From Parerythrobacter lacustris (GTDB lineage: Bacteria > Pseudomonadota > Alphaproteobacteria > Sphingomonadales > Sphingomonadaceae), in the NCBI RefSeq assembly GCF_024626475.1, contig NZ_JANKHH010000005.1, positions 248,001 to 312,000 on the forward strand: a stretch of DNA of 64,000 bases, in the 5' to 3' direction. The notes under the pieces are model-generated. The model was not told the DNA's origin and did not search any database. It worked only from the letters and a program-made list of their open reading frames with translations. Positions 1-9,060 of the stretch are shown in pieces (positions within the stretch are counted from its first letter, which is position 1; each line of letters begins with the position of its first letter). Position numbers and translations under genes: made by a program.

Positions 1-377
1 GCCGCAAGACCTTCGAAAGCCTGCCGGGGCTGTTGCCGGGGCGGCGGCACATCGTGCTGACCCGGCGGCACGACTGGCATCCCGAAGGGGCGGATATCGC
101 ACGTTCGGGCAACGAAGCACTGGCGTTGGCTGCGGCACACGATCCGGAAGCCGAAGTGGCGATCATCGGCGGTGCAGCAGTCTACGATGTGTATCGCCCG
201 CTGGCGCAGCGCATCGAAGTAACCGAGGTCCATGCCGGGTATGACGGCGACACTTTCATGCCGCCGCTCGGCGCGGAATGGGAATCGGTCGCGCGCGAAG
301 ACTTTCCGGCGGACGGCGGCCTGCCCGCCTACAGCTTCGTCACCTTTCGCCGCCACGACCCGGAGACCGCGCAATGA
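1..377 (+). CDS. folA: Dihydrofolate reductase, C-terminal part (5' end outside the window)
   Basis: The gene enters the window already open, in the frame beginning at base 3; about 124 residues are visible and the true start lies upstream. DHFR reduces dihydrofolate to tetrahydrofolate with NADPH in the cytoplasm. The visible part begins with a GRKTFES segment followed by LPGRRHIVLTR, the family's NADPH-binding signature, then an IIGGAAVYD segment and a C-terminal FVTFRR strand. The stop TGA (375-377) overlaps the ATG of the following dipeptidase gene (ATGA), so the two are translationally coupled. A TTG at 33 lies inside the conserved core and is not a start. Confidence 0.93.
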   Translation, partial: RKTFESLPGLLPGRRHIVLTRRHDWHPEGADIARSGNEALALAAAHDPEAEVAIIGGAAVYDVYRPLAQRIEVTEVHAGYDGDTFMPPLGAEWESVAREDFPADGGLPAYSFVTFRRHDPETAQ

Positions 378-1558
378 TCCGCAAGTTCGCCCTCGGCATG
401 CTCGCCCTGCTGATCCTCGGCGCGGGAGTCTTCTTCCTCTTCGCCCCGCGCTGGGCGGAGGAGTCGATGAACCAGATCGATGGCGAGCCGCTGATCGCAG
501 TGTCCGACGAGGCGCGCGCGCTGCACAAGACGCTGACCATCGTCGACCTGCATTCGGATACGCTGCTGTGGGACCGCGACCTGAACGACCGCGCCACCCG
601 CGGCCAGATGGACCTGCCGCGCTTGCAGGACGGCAATGTCGCGCTGCAGGTGTTCTCCAGCGTGACCAAAACGCCGAAGGACCAGAACTACGACGCCAAC
701 GGGGCGGACAGCGACAACATCACCCTGCTGGTGATCGGCCAGCTCCAGCCGCTCCGGACCTGGAGCAGCCTGCTCGAGCGCGCGCTCTACCATGCGGAAA
801 AGCTCGAGCGCGCGGCAAGAGACTCGAACGGAGCGCTCGCTCTGGTCCGCCAGCCGCAGGATATCGGGGCACTGATCGACCGCCGCCGCGCCGATCGCGC
901 CGCCACCGGCGCGCTGTTCAGCGCCGAGGGGCTGCAAAGCCTCGAAGGCGATCTCGACAATCTCGATGTGCTCTACAAGGCGGGCATGCGGATGGCGGGG
1001 CTGACGCATTTCTTCGACAACGATCTCGCCGGATCGATGCACGGGCTCGAAAAGGGCGGGCTGACCGACAAGGGCCGGGCCGCGATCCGGCGGATGGAAG
1101 ACATGGGGATGGTGGTCGATATCGCGCATTGCAGCCACGCCTGCGTTGTCGATATTCTCGCCATGGCGCGCCGCCCGGTGGTCTCCAGCCACGGCGGGGT
1201 GCAGGCGACCTGCAAGGTCAACCGCAACCTGACCGACGCAGAGATTCGCGGGGTCGCCAAAACCGGCGGGATCATCGGCGTCGGCTACTGGGAGGGCGCG
1301 GTGTGCAGCACCTCGCCCCGCGCCACCGCGAAAGCGATGAGGCATATCCGCGATCTGGTCGGCATCGAGCATGTGGCCCTGGGCAGCGATTACGACGGCG
1401 CGGTGACCGTGCGCTTCGACACCAGCGAGCTCACCCAGGTGACGCAAGCGCTGATCGACGAAGGTTTCAGCGAGGAAGAAATTCGCGCCGCAATGGGCGG
1501 CAATGCAGTGCGCGTGCTGACCGAAGGTCTCAAGCCGTTGAAAAGTGCCGCGCGATGA
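374..1558 (+). CDS. Membrane dipeptidase (peptidase family M19)
   Basis: A 394-residue zinc dipeptidase of the renal dipeptidase family, which cleaves dipeptides including some with a D-residue. A hydrophobic segment at about residues 5-24 acts as a signal anchor, so the catalytic domain should sit in the periplasm. The metal ligands are recognisable: H60-x-D62 in DLHSDTLLW, a Glu in the AEG segment near residue 185, His in DIAHCS near 252 and in SSHGG near 273, and Asp in GSDYDG near 340. The start was chosen at the ATG that overlaps the folA stop. The stop TGA overlaps the ribF ATG, giving an operon folA-dipeptidase-ribF. The physiological substrate cannot be read from sequence. Confidence 0.92.
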   Translation: MIRKFALGMLALLILGAGVFFLFAPRWAEESMNQIDGEPLIAVSDEARALHKTLTIVDLHSDTLLWDRDLNDRATRGQMDLPRLQDGNVALQVFSSVTKTPKDQNYDANGADSDNITLLVIGQLQPLRTWSSLLERALYHAEKLERAARDSNGALALVRQPQDIGALIDRRRADRAATGALFSAEGLQSLEGDLDNLDVLYKAGMRMAGLTHFFDNDLAGSMHGLEKGGLTDKGRAAIRRMEDMGMVVDIAHCSHACVVDILAMARRPVVSSHGGVQATCKVNRNLTDAEIRGVAKTGGIIGVGYWEGAVCSTSPRATAKAMRHIRDLVGIEHVALGSDYDGAVTVRFDTSELTQVTQALIDEGFSEEEIRAAMGGNAVRVLTEGLKPLKSAAR

Positions 1559-2484
1559 GGTGGCTCGATCATCGCGATCCCATGCCCGACAGCTTGCGCG
1601 GCGCGGTGGTCGCATTGGGCAATTTCGACGGCTTCCACAAAGGGCACCAGGCGGTAGCGGGCGAAGCAATCCGCTGGGCGCGCGAGGAAGGGCGGCCGAG
1701 CGTAGTCGCGACCTTCGACCCGCATCCGGTGGGCTTCTTCCAGCCCGATGTCCCGCCGTTTCGCCTGACCACGCTCGAACAGCGGCACGAACTCTATCTT
1801 GCCGCCGGGGCGACCGCGATGCTGGTGTTCCACTTCGACGCCGAGCTTGCCGGTACGAGCGCGGAGGATTTCGTCGGCACGCTTCTGGCGGAGCATCTCG
1901 GCGTGGCGGGGGTGGTGACCGGAGAGGATTTCACCTTCGGCAAGGCGCGCGGCGGCAACGTGAATGTGTTGCGCGAAGTCGGCGCGAAGCACGGGATCGA
2001 GGCTCGGGTCATCGGTCCGGTAGGGGACGGGGGCGAAGTGGTCTCCTCCAGCCGCATCCGTGACGCCTTGCGCGCAGGCGATCCGCAAGAGGCGGCACGG
2101 CTGCTCACCCGCCCCTTCGCGATTCGCGGCATCGTCGAGCATGGCGACAAGCGTGGGCGCGAAATCGGCTATCCCACCGCCAATCTGTCGATCGAGGGCT
2201 ATCTGCGCCCACGCTACGGCATCTACGCCGTCACCGGGCGCATCCTCGCCACCGGCGAAGTACTGCAGGGCGCGGCGAACATCGGCATCCGGCCCCAGTT
2301 CGAACCGCCCAAAGAATTGCTCGAACCCTATTTCTTCGATTTTTCGGGCGACCTATACGGGCAGGAAATCGAAGTCGCATTCCACCATTTCCTGCGCCCC
2401 GAAGCCCGGTTCGATTCGCTCGACGCGCTAATGGGGCAGATGGACAAGGACTGCGCGGAAGCGAAGCGATTGCTGGGGGGCTGA
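1555..2484 (+). CDS. ribF: Bifunctional riboflavin kinase/FAD synthetase
   Basis: A 309-residue cytoplasmic enzyme that phosphorylates riboflavin to FMN and adenylylates FMN to FAD. The N-terminal half (about residues 15-185) is the FAD-synthetase nucleotidyltransferase, with GNFDGFHKGH at 22-31. The C-terminal half (about 190-305) is the riboflavin kinase, marked by the GYPTANL motif near residue 205. Length is normal for the family. The ATG at 1555 overlaps the preceding stop (ATGA); a longer upstream open frame is only the antisense-like shadow of the dipeptidase gene. The next gene starts 4 bases after the stop, so it is probably co-transcribed. Confidence 0.96.
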   Translation: MRWLDHRDPMPDSLRGAVVALGNFDGFHKGHQAVAGEAIRWAREEGRPSVVATFDPHPVGFFQPDVPPFRLTTLEQRHELYLAAGATAMLVFHFDAELAGTSAEDFVGTLLAEHLGVAGVVTGEDFTFGKARGGNVNVLREVGAKHGIEARVIGPVGDGGEVVSSSRIRDALRAGDPQEAARLLTRPFAIRGIVEHGDKRGREIGYPTANLSIEGYLRPRYGIYAVTGRILATGEVLQGAANIGIRPQFEPPKELLEPYFFDFSGDLYGQEIEVAFHHFLRPEARFDSLDALMGQMDKDCAEAKRLLGG

Positions 2485-2488
2485 TCGA

Positions 2489-3532
2489 ATGAAGACATGG
2501 GGCCTGCGCATCGGCTTTGCCCTAGCCGTGGCATTCCTTGCGCTGACGGTGGTCAACGCCAGCTGGCTCGCGCCGGTGCCGCAGGGGAGCGCCAAGCTGA
2601 TCGCGCATCGCGGGGCGGGCGCGGTGGCGATCCCTGGCGACAGCGAGTGCTCGGCCACGCGGATCGAACCGCCCTATCACGACCATATCGAGAATACCTC
2701 TGCGGGCATTCGCCGCGCGATCGGGATGGGCTCGAAAATGGCCGAGGTGGATGTAGCCGCGACGCGGGATGGGCGGATCGCGATCTTCCGCGATGCCCGG
2801 CTCGATTGCCGCACCGATGGCAAAGGTCCGGTGCGCGAGAAGACCATGGCCGAGCTGAAAGCGCTCGACGTCGGCTACGGCTACACCGCAGACGGCGGCA
2901 AGACCTATCCGCTGCGCGGGCTCGGCCGGGGCTTGATGCCCGACCTCGTCGAGCTGGTGCCGCAGCTGCCGATCTACACTGAGCTGGTCTATCACTTCCG
3001 CTCGGACAACCCGCGCGAGGCGACCGCGCTGATCGCCGCACTCGAAGCATCGGGCCGCGACGTAGAGGGCGAAGGCGATGCCTTCTACGGCCCGCCCGCC
3101 CCGGTGGCGGAGATGGCGAAGCGCTATCCCAAGGCGTGGACCTGGACGCAGGCCAGCGCCGAACAGTGCAGTTCGGACTATGTGCTCTACGGCTGGACCG
3201 GGATCTTCCCCGCAAGCTGCGAGAACGGGACGATGATCGTCCCGCTCGACCAGCAGTGGAAGTACTGGGGCTTCCCCAACCGCCTGATCGCGCGGATGGA
3301 GGCGCATGGCGGGCGGATCATCGTGGTGGGGCCGGGCGAAGGCGACGGCGGGATGCCCGGGCTGACCCTGCCCGAGCAGCTCGGCGAGATCCCCTCCAGC
3401 TTCAACGGCTATGTCTGGGTGGACGACGCCTGGACCATCGCGCCGTCCTACAAGCCGCTGCTCGACAAGCGCACCGAGCGCGAGCGCGAAGCCGCCGCCG
3501 ATGCGATCAGCCGCCGGCGGGAGCGGGATTAG
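2489..3532 (+). CDS. Glycerophosphodiester phosphodiesterase-like protein, possibly altered active site
   Basis: A 347-residue protein with an N-terminal hydrophobic signal or anchor segment (about residues 7-25), so probably exported. The GDPD fold is indicated by HRGAG at 40-44, an ENTSAG segment, and EVDVAATRDG near residue 85. In canonical members the strand after this ends in a catalytic His-Asp; here the equivalent reads IFRDARLD, with Arg where His is expected. There is also an insertion of about 20 residues between HRGA and ENT. It may be a divergent subfamily with changed chemistry or a non-catalytic paralogue. It lies 4 bases after ribF, in the same operon. Confidence 0.75.
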   Translation: MKTWGLRIGFALAVAFLALTVVNASWLAPVPQGSAKLIAHRGAGAVAIPGDSECSATRIEPPYHDHIENTSAGIRRAIGMGSKMAEVDVAATRDGRIAIFRDARLDCRTDGKGPVREKTMAELKALDVGYGYTADGGKTYPLRGLGRGLMPDLVELVPQLPIYTELVYHFRSDNPREATALIAALEASGRDVEGEGDAFYGPPAPVAEMAKRYPKAWTWTQASAEQCSSDYVLYGWTGIFPASCENGTMIVPLDQQWKYWGFPNRLIARMEAHGGRIIVVGPGEGDGGMPGLTLPEQLGEIPSSFNGYVWVDDAWTIAPSYKPLLDKRTEREREAAADAISRRRERD

Positions 3533-3547
3533 GGTCCGGCCCTTACC

Positions 3548-3639
3548 GTCACCCCGGACCTGATCCGGGGTCCCGCTTCTTGCGACCGACCACAGCAGCT
3601 CAAAGGCGAGCGGGACCCCGGCTCGATGGCCGCGGTGAC
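3548..3639. repeat. REP-like inverted repeat (CCCCGG-type palindrome)
   Basis: Two inverted arms of about 28 bases frame a short spacer. The left arm (3548-3576) reads GTCACCCCGG, a short centre, then CCGGGGTCCCGC. The right arm (about 3607-3639) carries GCGGGACCCCGG and ends in CGGTGAC. The pairing is imperfect in the middle. It fills most of the gap between the GDPD gene and ileS, contains no open reading frame, and looks like a dispersed palindromic element of the sort common in sphingomonad genomes. It could also act as a transcript-end structure. Confidence 0.6.
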
Positions 3640-3706
3640 GAGGAGAGGTGGAGCAAGCGACGAAACGCTTTATCGCGGCGCGCAATTCGGTTAGCGGCCA
3701 CCACCT

Positions 3707-6610
3707 ATGTCCGAGCAGCGCGATTACAGAGACACGGTCTTCCTGCCAAAGACCGACTTCCCCATGAAAGCCGGCCTTCCGCAGAAGGAACCGGGCATTC
3801 TGGCGCGCTGGCAGGAGATCGGGCTGTACGACAAACTGCGCGAGGAGCGCGCCGGGCGCGAAAAGTTCATCCTCCATGACGGCCCGCCCTACGCCAATGG
3901 CGACATGCATATCGGCCACGCGCTGAACCGCATCCTCAAGGACATGGTGGTGCGCAGCCAGACGCTGCTCGGCAAGGACGCGCCCTTCGTGCCCGGGTGG
4001 GACTGCCACGGCCTGCCGATCGAATGGAAGGTCGAGGAACAGTACCGCAAGGCAAAGCGCGACAAGAAGGAAGTCCCGCCGAAGGAATTCCGCGCCGAAT
4101 GCCGCGCCTATGCGCAGGGCTGGGTCGATGTGCAGCGCGGGCAGCTCAAGCGCCTCGGCCTGATGGCGGATTTCGATCATCCCTATCTGACGATGCAGTT
4201 CGAAAGCGAAGCCACGATCGTTTCCGAACTGATGAAGTTCGTCGAAGCGGGCAATCTCTATCGCGGGTCGAAGCCGGTGATGTGGAGCCCGGTCGAGGAA
4301 ACCGCGCTGGCCGAAGCCGAGGTCGAATACGAGGACATCGTCTCGACCCAGATCGACGTGGCGTTCGAGATCGTCGAGTGCCCGAACGTGCCGGAACTGG
4401 TCGGCGCGCACGCGGTGATCTGGACGACGACGCCGTGGACAATCCCGGTGAACCAGGCGATCGCCTATGGGCCGGAAGTCGAGTATCAGATCTTCACCTT
4501 CCCGCTCGATCGGCGCAAGTATCTGATCGCGCGTCCGTTGATGGATGCCTGCCTCGAACGCCTGCAAATGGTGAATATCTTTCCCTCGGAAGGTTCGGCA
4601 GAGGCTTTTCGCAGAGCACGCGGCACGGTGATCAAAGGCTCCGACCTCGCCGGCACCGTTGCCCGTCACCCGATGCACCATCTCGGTGGGTTCTACGCCG
4701 CGCCGCGCCCGTTCCTGCCGGGCGATTTCGTCACCACCGACAGCGGCACCGGCCTCGTCCATATGGCGCCCGATCATGGCGAGGACGATTTCGAGCTGTG
4801 CAAGGCCAACGGGCTGGAGCCGGTCTTCGCGGTGATGGACGACGGGCGCTATCGCGACGACTGGCCGTGGCTCGGCGGGAATGACGAGCGCCGCCGCAGC
4901 GTGATCAACAAGCCGTTCAACGCGCCCGAAGGCCCGATCTGTTCGGACCTGCGCGAAGCGGGTGCGCTGCTCGCCGCGAGCGACGATTACCAGCATTCCT
5001 ACCCGCATTCCTGGCGCTCAAAGGCCAAGGTGATCTTCCGCTGCACCCCGCAGTGGTTCGTGCCGATGGACCGCCCGCTCGATGTCGGCGATTTCGACGT
5101 TGCGGTGCCCGAAGGCTTCGGCGCGGCGATCGCGCTGTTCACTTCGAAGGACCATTCGACCCTGCGCGAGATCGCCCTGCGCGAGATCGACCGGGTCGAA
5201 TTCTTCCCGCCCAAGGGCCAGAACCGGCTGCGCTCGATGGTCGAGGGGCGGCCCGACTGGGTGCTCAGCCGCCAGCGCGCCTGGGGCGTGCCGATCACGC
5301 TGTTCGTGCGTCCCGACGGTTCCTATCTGCAAGACCCGGCGGTCAACGCCCGCGTCGTCGCAGCCATCGCCAAGGAAGGCGTCGATGCGTGGGACGAGAG
5401 CCGCAAGGCCGAGTTTCTCGGCCTCGATCATGATCCCGCCGACTACGAGATGGTCACCGACATTCTCGACGTGTGGTTCGATTCGGGCTGCACCCATGCC
5501 TTCACGCTCGAAGGCGACCGCTGGCCCGATCAGCGCTGGCCCGCCGATCTCTACCTCGAAGGGAGCGACCAGCATCGCGGCTGGTTCCAGTCGAGTCTGC
5601 TCGAAAGCAGCGCCACCCGCGGCCGCGCGCCCTATGACGCGGTGCTGACCCACGGCTTCACCATGGATGCCAGGGGCAAGAAGATGTCGAAATCGCTCGG
5701 CAACACGATCGATCCACTGAAGGTGATGCAGGAATACGGCGCGGACATCATCCGCCTGTGGGCTTTATCGGTCGATTTCACCGAAGATCACCGGATCGGC
5801 GACGAAATCCTCAAGGGCGTCGGCGACCAGTACCGAAAGCTGCGCAACACCTTCCGCTACATGCTCGGCGCGCTCGACGGCTATGTCGGCGACCTGTCAG
5901 ACACGACCGAAATCCCCGAGCTGGAGCTCTACGTCCTCTCGCTGCTGGCCGATCTCGATGCGAAGATGCGCCAGGCAGTGGAGGAGTACGATTACAACAC
6001 CTACACCCGGCTGCTGGTCGATTTCTGCAACGAGGACCTCAGCGCCTTCTTCTTCGATATCCGCAAGGACCGGCTGTATTGCGACGGCGCCGACGATCCG
6101 CAGCGCAACGCCTACCGCGCGGTGCTCGACATCCTGTTCCACGCGCTGGTGCGTTATGCCGCACCGGTGCTGGTGTTCACCGCAGAAGAGGTGTGGCAGA
6201 CGCGCTATCCCGAGGATGGCGAACAGGGCGGCAGCGTCCATTTGCTCGACTGGCCGAGCATCCCGCAGGTCGGGGTGGACACCGAACGCTGGGCGCAGCT
6301 GCGCACCTTGCGCGACAGGGTGATGGAGGCGATCGAGCCGCTGCGGCGTGACAAGACCATCCGCTCGGGGCTGGAGGCCGATGTGGTGGTGCCTGCTGCG
6401 CTCGTGCCCGACGGCTTCACCGATGCGCAGCTCGCCGAGCTGTTCATCACCGCGTCAGTCACCCGCGGCGATAGCGACGCGGTGACCGTGACGCGCACCA
6501 CCGACCACAAATGCGGCCGTTGCTGGCGGCTGCTGCCCGAAGTGACGGAAGACGGCGCGCTGTGCGCGCGGTGCGAGGACGTGGTCACCCAGATGGATGC
6601 TGCGACATGA
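3707..6610 (+). CDS. ileS: Isoleucine--tRNA ligase
   Basis: A 967-residue class I aminoacyl-tRNA synthetase that charges tRNA-Ile. The HIGH signature occurs near residue 68 (HIGHALN) and KMSKS near 658-662 (KKMSKSLGN), with the CP1 editing domain between them. A C-terminal zinc site is formed by Cys at about 936, 939, 953 and 956 (CGRC...CARC). Length is typical of bacterial IleRS. The start ATG at 3707 has a weak upstream ribosome site but the N-terminus (DTVFLPKTDFPMKAGLPQKEP) matches the family. The stop overlaps the ATG of lspA (ATGA). Confidence 0.97.
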   Translation: MSEQRDYRDTVFLPKTDFPMKAGLPQKEPGILARWQEIGLYDKLREERAGREKFILHDGPPYANGDMHIGHALNRILKDMVVRSQTLLGKDAPFVPGWDCHGLPIEWKVEEQYRKAKRDKKEVPPKEFRAECRAYAQGWVDVQRGQLKRLGLMADFDHPYLTMQFESEATIVSELMKFVEAGNLYRGSKPVMWSPVEETALAEAEVEYEDIVSTQIDVAFEIVECPNVPELVGAHAVIWTTTPWTIPVNQAIAYGPEVEYQIFTFPLDRRKYLIARPLMDACLERLQMVNIFPSEGSAEAFRRARGTVIKGSDLAGTVARHPMHHLGGFYAAPRPFLPGDFVTTDSGTGLVHMAPDHGEDDFELCKANGLEPVFAVMDDGRYRDDWPWLGGNDERRRSVINKPFNAPEGPICSDLREAGALLAASDDYQHSYPHSWRSKAKVIFRCTPQWFVPMDRPLDVGDFDVAVPEGFGAAIALFTSKDHSTLREIALREIDRVEFFPPKGQNRLRSMVEGRPDWVLSRQRAWGVPITLFVRPDGSYLQDPAVNARVVAAIAKEGVDAWDESRKAEFLGLDHDPADYEMVTDILDVWFDSGCTHAFTLEGDRWPDQRWPADLYLEGSDQHRGWFQSSLLESSATRGRAPYDAVLTHGFTMDARGKKMSKSLGNTIDPLKVMQEYGADIIRLWALSVDFTEDHRIGDEILKGVGDQYRKLRNTFRYMLGALDGYVGDLSDTTEIPELELYVLSLLADLDAKMRQAVEEYDYNTYTRLLVDFCNEDLSAFFFDIRKDRLYCDGADDPQRNAYRAVLDILFHALVRYAAPVLVFTAEEVWQTRYPEDGEQGGSVHLLDWPSIPQVGVDTERWAQLRTLRDRVMEAIEPLRRDKTIRSGLEADVVVPAALVPDGFTDAQLAELFITASVTRGDSDAVTVTRTTDHKCGRCWRLLPEVTEDGALCARCEDVVTQMDAAT

Positions 6611-7143
6611 GCCTGTTGACCAAGCCCCGCCTGATCGGCCTCGCGCTCGCCGCGCTGGTGTTTGCCGTGGACCAATGGGTCAAAAAGATCGTCGATGTCG
6701 ATCTCGCTATGCGGCTCGGCCAGACGATCGACCTGCTGCCGTTTTTCGACCTCACCCGGGTGCACAATTACGGCGTGTCGATGGGCATGTTCACTGCCAC
6801 CAGCCCGGAAATGCGCTGGGGCCTGGTGCTCGTCACCGCGCTGATCGCGCTGGTGGTGACCGTGTGGATCCTGCGCGAGAAGGCGCTTGGCGATATCGCC
6901 GGGCTCGGGTTGATCCTCGGCGGCGCGCTGGGCAATATCCTCGACCGGGTGCAATATGGCTATGTCCTCGACTATGCCGATTTCCATATCGGCGAATTCC
7001 GCCCGTTCCTGATTTTCAACATCGCCGACGCCGCTATCACCATCGGTGTCCTCATCATCCTTGCCCGCGCGCTGTTCATCCGCGATAAGCGCGAGGACGC
7101 AGAAACCGACCCGGCCCAGGCCGCCCCGGAGAGCACGACATGA
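6607..7143 (+). CDS. lspA: Lipoprotein signal peptidase (signal peptidase II)
   Basis: A 178-residue inner-membrane aspartyl protease that removes signal peptides from diacylated prolipoproteins. Four hydrophobic segments are visible (about residues 8-22, 69-89, 95-112 and 135-155). The catalytic aspartates are D113 in GNILDRV and D141 in FNIADAAI; the HNYGVSMG segment (53-60) is the family's HNxGxxFG-type motif. The ATG overlaps the ileS stop, and the TGA overlaps the next ATG, so ileS-lspA-DUF3035 is one tightly coupled operon whose third product is itself an LspA substrate type. Confidence 0.97.
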   Translation: MSLLTKPRLIGLALAALVFAVDQWVKKIVDVDLAMRLGQTIDLLPFFDLTRVHNYGVSMGMFTATSPEMRWGLVLVTALIALVVTVWILREKALGDIAGLGLILGGALGNILDRVQYGYVLDYADFHIGEFRPFLIFNIADAAITIGVLIILARALFIRDKREDAETDPAQAAPESTT

Positions 7144-7553
7144 CACTTTCGACCAAACTGATCCTGATCGCCGGCGGCAGCGCCCTGCTGGCAGCCTGCG
7201 GCAGCGGCGGCGGCATCCTCGGCCGCGAACGTCCGGACGAGATGGCCGTGCAACGCCAGGCCCCGCTGGTGGTGCCGCCCGATTTCAACCTCGTGCCCCC
7301 CTCGCCCGGTGCGCCGCGCCCGGCCGAAGGCACCGCCAGCGAGCAGGCGCTCGATGCCCTGTTCGGCGGCCCCGCGCCGCGCAGCTCGGTCGAAACCAGC
7401 GCACTCGACCGGGCCGGCACCGCCGCGCCGGGCATCCGCAGCTCGATCGGCGATCCGCAGACCAACACCGTTGCGAAAGGTCGCGTGACGCGCGACATCG
7501 TTGCCGCACCCGAAGGCGACGGACAGTTCGCGACGGCGGTGATCCCCGGCTGA
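7140..7553 (+). CDS. bamF: DUF3035 lipoprotein, BamF-type BAM-complex subunit candidate
   Basis: A 137-residue lipoprotein: signal peptide with lipobox ALLAAC and lipidated Cys at residue 20, then a low-complexity Gly/Pro/Ala-rich chain with the conserved PDEM segment and APLVVPPDFNLVPP. This arrangement is that of DUF3035, which in Caulobacter is described as the outer-membrane assembly subunit BamF. The position directly behind lspA (ATGA overlap) is the usual alphaproteobacterial context. Family assignment is firm; the BAM role here is transferred from knowledge of the family. A 29-base gap separates its stop from the convergent CorC-type gene. Confidence 0.82.
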   Translation: MTLSTKLILIAGGSALLAACGSGGGILGRERPDEMAVQRQAPLVVPPDFNLVPPSPGAPRPAEGTASEQALDALFGGPAPRSSVETSALDRAGTAAPGIRSSIGDPQTNTVAKGRVTRDIVAAPEGDGQFATAVIPG

Positions 7554-7582
7554 CCGGACTTCGCTAACCTACAGCTTGTCGG

Positions 7583-8890
7583 TCACGCCTTTTCGGCGGT
7601 GACCTTCGACACCAGCAGCTTGTCGATCTTGCGCCCGTCCATGTCGACGACCTCGAATCGCCAGCCCTGCTCGGTGAAGCTCTCGCCTTCCCTCGGCAGC
7701 TTCTTGAGCACCGACAGCGCGTAGCCCGCGACGGTCGCGAATTCGCGTTCCCCGCCATAATCGAGCCCGAGCCGCTCGGCGAGCTCCTCGGCCGACATCC
7801 AGCCGGCAACCAGCATGCTGCCGTCGGCGCGCTCGGTGACCGGCGGCTCGTCGCCTTCATCGCGGTCGCTCTCGAAATGGCCGACCAGCGCGGTGAGCAA
7901 ATCGACCGGTGTGATTATGCCGTCGAGATGCCCGTATTCGTCATGCACCATCGCCATCGCGACTTCGGACTGCTGTAGCACGCGCAGCGCATCCATCGCG
8001 TCGAGCTGGTCGGGCACCACCTCGGCGCGCTTCATCAGCCGCCGCAGCGAAACCGGCTTGCCCGCCACCATCAGCGCGAGCACTTCGCGCACCTTGACCA
8101 CCCCGACGATGCGGTCGGTCGAGCCGATCCCCACCGGCAGCAGCGAATGCGGGCTCTGCTCGATCGCCTGCCGGATCGCATCCTCGTCCGCGGTCAATTC
8201 GACCCAATCGATCTCGGTGCGCGGCGTCATCACCTCGCGCACCGTGCGTTCGGCGAGGCGAACAACGCCGGCGAGGATCTGGCTCTGGTCGGCCTCGATC
8301 ACCCCGTGGCGGCTCGCCTCGGCGAAGATCATGTGCAGCTCTTCGGCGGTGACGCTCGACTGGCCTGCCGGGCGCACGCCGAGCAGGCGAATCAGCAGGC
8401 CCGAGGAGGTGTCGAGCAGCCACACCAGCGGCGCGCCTACCCGGGCCAGCAAGGCTAGCGGGCGCGCCATCACCAGCGCGATAGGCTCCGCAGCGCGCAA
8501 AGCGACCTGCTTTGGCACCAACTCGCCCACCACCAAATTGAAGTAAGTCACCAGCGCGATCACCAGCGCGAAGCCTGCTTCTTCCGCATATCGCGCAGGC
8601 AGCCCAAGCGCCACCAGCCTTTCGCCCACCGGGCCGCCCAGGCTTGCCCCCGAATAGGCCCCCGCGATGATCCCGATCAGCGTTATCCCGATCTGCACGG
8701 TCGAGAGGAACTTGCCGGGGTTGGAGGCAAGCGAGATCGCGGTCGATGCGCCCTTACTGCCCTGATCGGCGGCATTTTGCAGCTGCGATGTGCGTGCGGA
8801 GACGATCGCGAGCTCGGACATCGCGAAGACACCATTGAGCACGATCAATCCGGCGATGATGAACAGGTCGGTATATGGAAAGGGGGTCAC
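7583..8890 (-). CDS. Hemolysin-family/CorC-type membrane protein (DUF21, CBS pair, CorC domain)
   Basis: A 435-residue protein with an N-terminal DUF21 membrane domain (about residues 1-200, starting with a hydrophobic helix and several later ones), a pair of CBS domains (about 205-330, including EVMTPRTEIDWV and the later DEYGHLDGIITPVDLL) and a C-terminal CorC_HlyC domain (about 345-430). Such proteins are associated with magnesium or cobalt export and related ion homeostasis; the transported ion is not evident. The start is a GTG at 8888-8890 with no strong ribosome site, so the exact N-terminus is less sure. Convergent with the DUF3035 gene. Confidence 0.9.
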   Translation of the reverse strand: MTPFPYTDLFIIAGLIVLNGVFAMSELAIVSARTSQLQNAADQGSKGASTAISLASNPGKFLSTVQIGITLIGIIAGAYSGASLGGPVGERLVALGLPARYAEEAGFALVIALVTYFNLVVGELVPKQVALRAAEPIALVMARPLALLARVGAPLVWLLDTSSGLLIRLLGVRPAGQSSVTAEELHMIFAEASRHGVIEADQSQILAGVVRLAERTVREVMTPRTEIDWVELTADEDAIRQAIEQSPHSLLPVGIGSTDRIVGVVKVREVLALMVAGKPVSLRRLMKRAEVVPDQLDAMDALRVLQQSEVAMAMVHDEYGHLDGIITPVDLLTALVGHFESDRDEGDEPPVTERADGSMLVAGWMSAEELAERLGLDYGGEREFATVAGYALSVLKKLPREGESFTEQGWRFEVVDMDGRKIDKLLVSKVTAEKA

Positions 8891-9060
8891 GGCTGAAGCG
8901 CTAGCACAAATGTTCGCGGCTGCCAGCCCGCTGCTGCATGGACCGCGACAATCCGTTCAGGAACGAGATGGCCTTGTCGAGCGTATGGAGGTAGCAGCAC
9001 GTGGGGGATGACATATCCTCTCCGATTGTGCTGCCCGAATTTCCAATGGGGAGAACCCGA

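Noticed and set aside
329-1669. Minus-strand open frame of 446 codons
   Set aside because: It is antisense to the M19 dipeptidase, which has complete zinc ligands; composition is that of a reverse-frame shadow.
2522-5008. Long minus-strand open frame of 828 codons
   Set aside because: It lies antisense to the GDPD gene and the first half of ileS, lacks recognisable motifs, and is the usual GC-rich shadow frame.
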